Source: Candidatus Zixiibacteriota bacterium
Lineage (GTDB): Bacteria; Zixibacteria; MSB-5A5; GN15; FEB-12
Direction of reading: 5' to 3'
DNA length: 20,757 bases
NCBI GenBank assembly: GCA_023132995.1
Contig: JAGLXI010000104.1
Span: 1-20,757 of the forward strand
The stretch's first letter is position 1. The number at the start of each line of letters is the position of its first letter. Below, piece after piece: positions 14,878 through 20,757 of the stretch. A program made the translations under genes and the position numbers. The notes beneath the pieces were generated by a model, which did not search any database, had not been told where the DNA came from, and saw only the letters and a program-made list of their open reading frames with translations.

Positions 14878-17076
14878 ATGAACCGCTTGCTGGATGACCT
14901 CAACGACGCGCAGCGTCAGGCAGTCACGACAACCGAGGGGCCACTCCTGGTTATAGCCGGAGCCGGCTCAGGCAAAACCCGGGTGTTGGTACGCAGGTTA
15001 GCATACCTTCTCCGGCAACAACTGGCACAACCCAACCAGATCCTTGCCGTCACTTTCACCAACAAAGCTGCCGGCGAGATGAAAGACCGTGTTGTGACTC
15101 TGCTGGGCGGTGTTGCGCCGGGCATGAATGTCTCCACCTTTCACTCCTTTTGCGCCCGGCTCCTGCGACGCGAGGGCCACGCTATCGGTTTCGACAGCTC
15201 CTTCACGATATTCGACACCGCCGATTCTATCACGCTTGTCAAGAACTGCATCAAAGAACTTGGGTTTTCGACAAATCAGTGCACCCCTAAGGCTCAACTG
15301 CGGAAAATCTCCGACGCAAAAAATCGCATGGTCTCGCCGGAGACGTTTGCCGCCGGCGCCTCAGGCTATTTCGAGGATTGCACTTCGCGTATCTATTCGT
15401 TGTACCAGGAGCGCCTGCTCCGCTGCCAGGGCATGGACTTCGACGACCTCCTGTACAGATCCGTAACGCTTCTGCAAGACAACACGGAAATCGGTGAGGG
15501 CTACAGGCGGCGCTTCCGATACCTGATGGTTGACGAATACCAGGACACCAATCCCGTCCAGTACCTGCTGCTGCGCAATCTTCTCGGCCAACACAAGAAC
15601 CTGTGCGTCGTGGGCGACGAGGACCAGTCGATCTATGGCTGGCGGGGCGCGGACATCCGCAATATCCTCGAGTTCGAGAAGGATTTCTCCGACGCCAGGG
15701 TCATCAAGTTGGAGCAAAACTACCGCTCCACCAACATCATCCTGGATGCAGCATCTTCGGTGATCGGGTACAACGAGGCCCGCAAACCGAAAACGCTCTG
15801 GAGCGACAAGAAAGGCGGCGATAAGCTGCAGCACCTGCTGGTCGACTCGGCCGACGAAGAAGCAGCCGGCATCATTGAGCGTATCCATAACGAACGAGCC
15901 ACAACAGACCTCTGCGAAATGGCTGTTCTCTACCGGACCAACGCCCAGTCGCGTCCTTTCGAGGAGCAGTTGCGACGGCAGGGCCTGCCTTACCAGATTG
16001 TCGGGGGCATTACCTTCTACCAGCGCAAGGAAGTAAAGGACCTCCTGGCCTACCTCAAGTTGATCGCCAACCCGCGGGATGACATCTCGTTTGAGCGAAT
16101 CGTTAACTATCCCAAGCGGGGCGTCGGCAAAAAGACTCTGGCCGAAATCGCCGCGTGGGCGGCCAGTGACGGGCTCTCGTACTTTGACGTAGCCAAGCGG
16201 TCTGCGGATGACTCCGGGCTCTCCAGCCGGTGGAAGCGGTTGAAGCCGTTCGTCGCTCTGGTCGAAAAGTACCGTGCCAGGAAAGACGATATCCCGGTTG
16301 ATCTCCTGACCCAGGAACTGGTGGATGAGTTGAACCTGTTCGATGAACTCCGGAGCGAGGACGAAGTCATCGGCCAGACGCGGATCGAGAATGTCGAGGC
16401 CTTCATTGAGGGCGCTGCCGAATACGCCCGTGGCAACGGTGAGGCAACCCTGGATAACTACCTCGCCGAGATCTCACTGTACACCGATATCGACAGCTAC
16501 GATGAAACCGAAGACAAAGTGACTCTCATGACCATCCACTCAGCCAAGGGATTGGAATATGACCTTATCTTCCTTACGGGACTGGAGGAAGGCCTTTTCC
16601 CCCTGCAGAGGACGTTCTCCGAACCGATGGAGCTCGAGGAGGAGCGCCGGCTCTTTTATGTCGGCGCTACCCGTGCCAGAAAGAAGCTCTATATGTCGAC
16701 GGCCGCTGTTCGGTTCCGCCGCGGCGCGATAGCCTCGATACCGTCGCGTTTCATCAAGGAGATTCCGCCGGAACTGATGGACGTTGTGGACCTCAGGCGA
16801 CGACCCACCTGGGACAGCGACTCTACTTCCCTCCAGCCGTCCTTTTTCGGAAAGGCTGAATCCTCCGGCGACGTTTCTCCTATCGGGGTTCACTACGAGT
16901 ACGAGGGTCTTGAGGCCCTCAGGGTGGGACGCATCGTCCAGCACCCCACCTTCGGTCGCGGTAAAGTCCTCAAGGTGGAAGGCTACGGGGAATCCCTCCA
17001 GATGGAGATCATGTTCACCGGCCTGGGTGTCAAGAAGATCATGGCCAAGTACGGCAAACTGAAGATTATCGGCTGA
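14878..17076 (+). CDS. pcrA: PcrA/UvrD-type superfamily 1A DNA helicase
   Basis: 3'-5' DNA helicase used in nucleotide-excision repair and in clearing replication and recombination intermediates. The 732 residues show the SF1A motifs in order: LNDAQRQAV, Walker A AGAGSGKT (27-34), TFTNKAAGEMKDR, DEYQDTN (219-225), GDEDQSIYGWRGA, YRSTNIIL, HSAKGLEYDLIFLTGLEEG and VGATRARKKLY. The C-terminal Tudor-like domain (about 675-732: GRIVQHPTFGRGKVLKVEG) is the RNA-polymerase-binding part known in PcrA/UvrD. ATG 14878 begins at the homology start. A 6-bp inverted repeat (CGGCTG/CAGCCG, 17070-17090) overlaps the stop but has no T-tract. Confidence 0.96.
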   Translation: MNRLLDDLNDAQRQAVTTTEGPLLVIAGAGSGKTRVLVRRLAYLLRQQLAQPNQILAVTFTNKAAGEMKDRVVTLLGGVAPGMNVSTFHSFCARLLRREGHAIGFDSSFTIFDTADSITLVKNCIKELGFSTNQCTPKAQLRKISDAKNRMVSPETFAAGASGYFEDCTSRIYSLYQERLLRCQGMDFDDLLYRSVTLLQDNTEIGEGYRRRFRYLMVDEYQDTNPVQYLLLRNLLGQHKNLCVVGDEDQSIYGWRGADIRNILEFEKDFSDARVIKLEQNYRSTNIILDAASSVIGYNEARKPKTLWSDKKGGDKLQHLLVDSADEEAAGIIERIHNERATTDLCEMAVLYRTNAQSRPFEEQLRRQGLPYQIVGGITFYQRKEVKDLLAYLKLIANPRDDISFERIVNYPKRGVGKKTLAEIAAWAASDGLSYFDVAKRSADDSGLSSRWKRLKPFVALVEKYRARKDDIPVDLLTQELVDELNLFDELRSEDEVIGQTRIENVEAFIEGAAEYARGNGEATLDNYLAEISLYTDIDSYDETEDKVTLMTIHSAKGLEYDLIFLTGLEEGLFPLQRTFSEPMELEEERRLFYVGATRARKKLYMSTAAVRFRRGAIASIPSRFIKEIPPELMDVVDLRRRPTWDSDSTSLQPSFFGKAESSGDVSPIGVHYEYEGLEALRVGRIVQHPTFGRGKVLKVEGYGESLQMEIMFTGLGVKKIMAKYGKLKIIG

Positions 17077-17089
17077 GGATCGGCCAGCC

Positions 17090-17296
17090 GTGTTTGAAGT
17101 CGACCCACAGCAATCGGAACTTGTCAGGGAGATAATCCAACTTTACAACGATGAACTGAGCATTCGTGATATTACATATCATCTCAATGACAAGGGTCAT
17201 CCACCGCCTCACAATGCAAGGCAGGTAATAGCAAGGAAGTCTCTATCGGACGATAGTTGTATCATGTCACGTAAGTGGGCTCCATCTCATAACTAG
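17090..17296 (+). pseudogene. Fragment of a large serine recombinase
   Basis: A 68-codon frame starting at GTG, 14 bp after pcrA. Residues 1-45 (FEVDPQQSELVREIIQLYND, then LSIRDITYHLNDKGHPPP) match the opening of the recombinase domain of large serine recombinases, which usually reads like DPEEAEIVREIFELY...SL..IA..LNERGIPTP. The catalytic resolvase domain that should precede it is missing, since pcrA ends just upstream, and after about position 17225 the sequence no longer fits. No ribosome site. Most likely the remnant of a lost mobile element; a coincidental DNA-binding peptide is less likely. Confidence 0.6.
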
Positions 17297-17632
17297 TGTA
17301 GTGTCCCGGAAGTCACTTGACGAAATAAGTCGTACTAACATATTGCTTATTATAGACGTAACGCCTCGAGCACATGCAAGGAACTCGTAGGATAGGACAC
17401 TTGGGGCTCTGCCTATCTCAATAATCCACCATGATTCAAACACTTAGACCCCTGTCTTCTCTGAAGCCATCAGATTGCACAGCAAGTCACTGGAGGATTA
17501 CAACCAGGAGCCGTGCCTCTATGATAGGACTCAGTTCATCCGGCACTTTTGCCGTGACCGCTGCTTGTTGATTTTGTATACTTGCAAACAGCAACTCACG
17601 TCACGACCTTAGAGAAGTATGGAGACAAGTCC
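17297..17632. other. Non-coding, probably decayed stretch before the TPR gene
   Basis: About 335 bp with no credible gene and looser, less GC-rich composition than its neighbours. AGTGTCC (17300-17306) and GGACACT (17395-17401) form a 7-bp inverted repeat 102 bp long overall, which might be ends of a small element, but the evidence is thin. CGGCA-CTTT-TGCCG (17541-17554) is a short hairpin. TATACT at 17577-17582 with GTGACC 17 bp upstream is a weak promoter candidate for the next gene. Confidence 0.5.
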
Positions 17633-18616
17633 ATGAGACCGGTAATTGTCATTTTTTTGATGACCCTGTTGCCGTTGACGGCTGCCGGGGTTGAGGTGAA
17701 ACGTAAAGGAGTCAGGGGGTCAGGTATCGAACATACAGCCGATTCGCTTCTGGCAAACGCCGACAAGTTGTTCCAGTCGCGCGATTACGAGACCGCCCGG
17801 CAAGAATACGAGGCGGTCGTTGAAAAGGCCCGCGAGGAATTCGACCGTTCCCTCGAAGTGGAAGCGCTCTCGCAGGTGGCGCGGATGTATCTTATCCTGG
17901 GCGATAAGGAATCGGGCCGAACCTGGTTGGTGCACGCCGAAGAGCGGGCAACGGATACCGATCCCATGGGCTGGTCGCGCTACTTAGGTGTCAAGGGGCG
18001 ATTCGAGTGGAAGGATGGCGATCTGAAAAAGGCGCGCCAGACTTTTGACCGGATGTATACCTACTGCAACACCAACGCTCTGTGGGGCAGGGCCGTCGAC
18101 GCCGCCCACATGATAGCTATCGTGGCCGAATCGTCTGATGAGCAGATCGAGTGGGGCCGGCGCGGTATCGAAGCAGCCGAGGCGGGAGACGTGGAAAGCT
18201 GGTTGGGGCCGCTGTGGAACAACCTGGCCGGGACCTACTACGATCTCAAGCAATACGACTCCGCCCTGGAGTGCTACACCAAGGCGCGTGAATACCACTG
18301 GCGTCATTCCGGTGAAATTGCAAAGCTGTTCGCCGACTACCATGTCGGGATGACCCATCGGCTCTTGGGTAATAATGACGAGGCGGCCGGGTGGCTGCGA
18401 CCGGTTTTAGCCTGGGCGGAACGGCTGGGCAATCATTCCGTTATCGGTCAGGCTTGTGAGGATCTCGGCGAGATTGCGGTGGCCGGGGGTGACAAGGCGG
18501 GAGGACTCAAACTGCTTCGGAGAGCCCGCGAGGAATACAAGTTGGAGGGGTTCGACAAATCCTGGCCGGAGATCTACAATAACATCAACGCCCGCATCCA
18601 GAAACTGGGCAAGTAG
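17633..18616 (+). CDS. Secreted tetratricopeptide-repeat protein, function unknown
   Basis: The ATG at 17633 (327 residues) has GGAG 8 nt upstream and opens a clear signal peptide (MRPVIVIFLMTLLPLTAAG); the frame extends to TTG 17582, but that would bury the signal. No lipobox cysteine follows, so it is probably periplasmic. The rest is helical repeats of TPR type: ADKLFQSRDYETARQEYEAV, KARQTFDRM, LAGTYYDLKQYDSALECYTK, GMTHRLLGNNDEAAGWLRPV and GGDKAGGLKLLRRAREEY. TPRs mediate protein contacts; no catalytic domain is seen. The next gene, also with TPRs, begins within about 30-70 bp, so the two may act together at the envelope. Confidence 0.8.
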   Translation: MRPVIVIFLMTLLPLTAAGVEVKRKGVRGSGIEHTADSLLANADKLFQSRDYETARQEYEAVVEKAREEFDRSLEVEALSQVARMYLILGDKESGRTWLVHAEERATDTDPMGWSRYLGVKGRFEWKDGDLKKARQTFDRMYTYCNTNALWGRAVDAAHMIAIVAESSDEQIEWGRRGIEAAEAGDVESWLGPLWNNLAGTYYDLKQYDSALECYTKAREYHWRHSGEIAKLFADYHVGMTHRLLGNNDEAAGWLRPVLAWAERLGNHSVIGQACEDLGEIAVAGGDKAGGLKLLRRAREEYKLEGFDKSWPEIYNNINARIQKLGK

Positions 18617-18646
18617 GCGAGTGAGAACCGGAAGAATCGAACCACC

Positions 18647-20704
18647 TTGATACAGCAAGATCAATCCACCCGAAGATCGGTCATGGTGCCGCTCGTGCTG
18701 TACTACCTGACATTAGGCGCGCTTGTGGCTCTGGCTTTCTTTCCTGACCGCCGCTTTTGGGGGATAAACTGGTGGGGCTACTATCCCATCTGGGTAGTGT
18801 TGGTCCTTGCCGCTTTGGGCGCTGTGGCGCCGCTCATCCTGAGACTCTTCGAGCACCGTTGGGATTCGCTGCCGGATGATGGCGAGCCAGCAGGTGGGAA
18901 TCTGCGGTTCTGGCTGCCGGCGGCGGGGTTGATCGCTCTTTTCGGTCTGGTGTTCTATTTGCTGCGAGCCAGGACTCATTTTCTCGGCGACGGCTACGCG
19001 CTACTTTCGGTACTGGGAGAGAGAAGTCCACTCGCTCTGAAAGTCAGAGAGGTGGGAGAATCGCTGGTTCACATCTGGTCGAGATCGGCCCTTGGCGGTG
19101 CCGGGCGGGCGGCCCTGATCGGCAGCCAGATTATTTCCATAGCTTCCGGAGTTGCATTCCTGACTGCCGTCGGATTCTTTGCCGGGCGGCTCTTTGAGCG
19201 CACATCGGACAGACTGCTGTTTCTTGTGGGTCTTGCCTCCGGCGGTTACATGTTGCTGTATTTCGGCTACGTGGAATACTACTCATTGTTTGTCCTGTCG
19301 GTCCTGGTGTTTACGTTGACCGGGCTTCTGGTGGCCCGGGGCGAGGCGAACCGGTGGCTGATGCTTCCACTGTTGGCGCTGGCGATTTTCTTTCACATTC
19401 TCGGGGTGACGCTCATTCCTGCCGCCATATACCTGCTTGTAATCCGAACCCGGGCCGGTCACGCCTTCGCCCGCATGAAACTGACTTCCAGAGTGGCCAT
19501 GGCACTGGCTATGGCCGTCGTTTTGCTGGTCGTGTTTCATCATTTCTATACTAACAGCTACTACTTCCGGTTTGCCTTTGTGCCTCTTTTCTCCAACCGG
19601 TTCACTGTGGAGGGCTACACCCTGTTCTCGCTGAGACACCTGGCTGATATCATGAACCTCTTGATCCTGCTGCTCCCCGGCCTGCTCGTGATGGTGGCGC
19701 TGCTACCGGTTTTTTCGACCGAGGCCGTCTTGAGAAAGAAGGAGTACAGATACCTTCTCCTCCTGACGCTGTCGGTCTGGGGGGCGGTGTTCGTTCTTGA
19801 TCCGAAACTGGGCATGCCGCGCGACTGGGACCTGTTTTCGTTCGTGGGCGTCCCATTAGCAGTCCTGGCCTACTACTTCCTGCTGAACAACAGGAGAGCT
19901 GTCAAGCCATACCTGACACTGAGCCTGTTGTGTGTGATTTCCGGCCTCCTGACGCTGATTCCACGCGCCGTGAGCCAGACGCAGCAGGATATCGCCATTG
20001 CTCATTTCAGAAGCTACATGGCTCTGGACAGAATGAAGAGTCTTAACGCCAGACGAGTGCTGGTTGATTACTATAGCGCCCGGGGTGAGCGAGCCAAGGC
20101 CAATGAGGAAATATCGCGCTGGCAGAAGGAACATCCGGAGCGGTTTCTGTTTGGAGCGGCCCGGGATCATCGGACGAGCGGCCGGGTCGAGGAGGCGGTC
20201 AAGGTCATGCGGCAGATGCTGAAGATGAATCCCCTCTACGCCATAGGCTGGGCCGACCTGGGAGAATACTATTCTCGGTTGGGGATGCTTGACAGTGCCC
20301 TGCTATGTGTGCAGATCGCCGATGGCCTGAACCCCCACAGTTCGCCCACTCTGGCAAACTTGGGCCTTGTCTACATGCAGAGAAACGATCTGGACAGAGC
20401 CGAGGAGGCATGGCTGGAGGCTATGGCGCTGGACAGCAACCTGTTTCAACCCCGCCAGGGCCTCATGCGGCTCTATCAGGCCCGGGGCGACCAGGCCCGA
20501 TACTTCGAGTACCTGCGCGATATCGCATCCCGGGACAACGCTCCCCCACCAATCATCAGAGAGCTGGGCGACAACCTGCTCACAAGAGGGCGTTACCGGC
20601 AGGCGTTGAGCGTCTATCGCCATGCCATAGAGCGTGGTCTGGACAGCACCCAGGTGCGGCAACTGATTGAAGCCCATCCTGAACTCAAAAGCGATCTCCC
20701 CTGA
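18647..20704 (+). CDS. GT-C-like multi-spanning membrane protein with C-terminal TPRs
   Basis: 685 residues if started at TTG 18647; ATG 18683 (MVPLVLYYLTLGAL) is equally plausible (673 residues) and neither has a strong ribosome site. About ten or eleven membrane segments fill residues 12-440. Loops contain HFLGDGY (111-117) after the second or third segment, FGYVEYYS (206-213) and DPKLGMPRDWDLF (385-397). The acidic motif in an early external loop and the overall layout resemble GT-C glycosyltransferases using lipid-linked sugars, but this is by appearance only. Residues about 470-680 are TPRs (WADLGEYYSRLGMLDSALL, LANLGLVYMQRNDLDRAEEA, LLTRGRYRQALSVYRHAI). Adjacent to the secreted TPR protein. 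Specific function unknown. Confidence 0.75.
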   Translation: MIQQDQSTRRSVMVPLVLYYLTLGALVALAFFPDRRFWGINWWGYYPIWVVLVLAALGAVAPLILRLFEHRWDSLPDDGEPAGGNLRFWLPAAGLIALFGLVFYLLRARTHFLGDGYALLSVLGERSPLALKVREVGESLVHIWSRSALGGAGRAALIGSQIISIASGVAFLTAVGFFAGRLFERTSDRLLFLVGLASGGYMLLYFGYVEYYSLFVLSVLVFTLTGLLVARGEANRWLMLPLLALAIFFHILGVTLIPAAIYLLVIRTRAGHAFARMKLTSRVAMALAMAVVLLVVFHHFYTNSYYFRFAFVPLFSNRFTVEGYTLFSLRHLADIMNLLILLLPGLLVMVALLPVFSTEAVLRKKEYRYLLLLTLSVWGAVFVLDPKLGMPRDWDLFSFVGVPLAVLAYYFLLNNRRAVKPYLTLSLLCVISGLLTLIPRAVSQTQQDIAIAHFRSYMALDRMKSLNARRVLVDYYSARGERAKANEEISRWQKEHPERFLFGAARDHRTSGRVEEAVKVMRQMLKMNPLYAIGWADLGEYYSRLGMLDSALLCVQIADGLNPHSSPTLANLGLVYMQRNDLDRAEEAWLEAMALDSNLFQPRQGLMRLYQARGDQARYFEYLRDIASRDNAPPPIIRELGDNLLTRGRYRQALSVYRHAIERGLDSTQVRQLIEAHPELKSDLP

Positions 20705-20713
20705 GGGACAGAT

Positions 20714-20757
20714 GTGCCCATCATACTGGTCGGAGTCTATTGCCTGACCCTGACCGC
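20714..20757 (+). CDS. Possible start of a further membrane protein, cut by window edge
   Basis: A GTG at 20714, with GAGGGA 5-9 nt upstream and 9 bp after the previous stop, opens a frame running to the window end: MPIILVGVYCLTLT. The hydrophobic start recalls that of the preceding protein (VPLVLYYLTLGAL). Only 14 codons are visible, so no product can be named. Confidence 0.4.
   Translation, partial: MPIILVGVYCLTLT

Noticed and set aside
1..20757. CRISPR array, prophage, complete insertion sequence or defence system
   Set aside because: No regularly spaced direct repeats, no phage structural genes, no intact transposase and no defence-type nuclease or toxin genes were seen on either strand.

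Overview
The window is a bacterial chromosome segment, moderately GC-rich by eye, with no phage or plasmid backbone. LolC/LolD genes and a protein with a signal peptide next to a polytopic membrane protein point to a diderm (outer-membrane) organism. The combination of LolCD, a McsA-McsB-ClpC set, a type-3 (archaeal-like) ProRS and TPR-rich envelope proteins would fit an uncultured FCB-type lineage such as candidate Zixibacteria. That placement is inference only; no marker gene in the window settles it.

Layout. (1) 1-541, plus: 3' part of protein-L-isoaspartate methyltransferase (pcm), convergent with (2) 572-1756, minus: a DUF819 membrane protein. (3) 1757-2119: intergenic, with REP-like palindromes. 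(4) 2120-5574, minus: tRNA-Leu(UAG), tig, clpP, clpX, with a near-consensus promoter just before the tRNA. (5) 5575-5877: palindromes and the proS terminator. (6) 5878-7404, minus: proS, with a strong promoter and a structured leader. (7) 7405-7896: divergent intergenic region with the second copy of the REP-like element. (8) 7897-14079, plus: lolC, lolD, mcsA, mcsB, clpC, tightly packed. (9) 14080-14426: intergenic, with a promoter and a hairpin leading into rpmA (bL27), which ends at a clear rho-independent terminator. (10) 14878-17076, plus: PcrA/UvrD helicase. (11) 17077-17632: about 550 bp of mostly decayed DNA, including a serine-recombinase fragment. (12) 17633-20704, plus: a secreted TPR protein and a GT-C-like multi-spanning protein with C-terminal TPRs, followed by the first codons of a possible next gene.

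How the genes work together. The dominant theme is protein quality control: trigger factor, ClpP, ClpX, ClpC, the protein-arginine kinase McsB with its activator McsA, and the repair methyltransferase Pcm, all within 14 kb. Both unfoldases carry a VGF-type ClpP-docking loop, so they probably share the single ClpP. McsAB-ClpC is best known from Firmicutes, under CtsR control. Here ctsR is absent from the window and the genes follow lolCD in what looks like one transcription unit. The most interesting points are that arrangement, an Asn at the usual catalytic Asp of ClpP, a trigger factor whose PPIase domain looks catalytically dead, structured leaders before proS and rpmA, and the GT-C/TPR protein pair. 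No wholly new defence or mobile system is visible.
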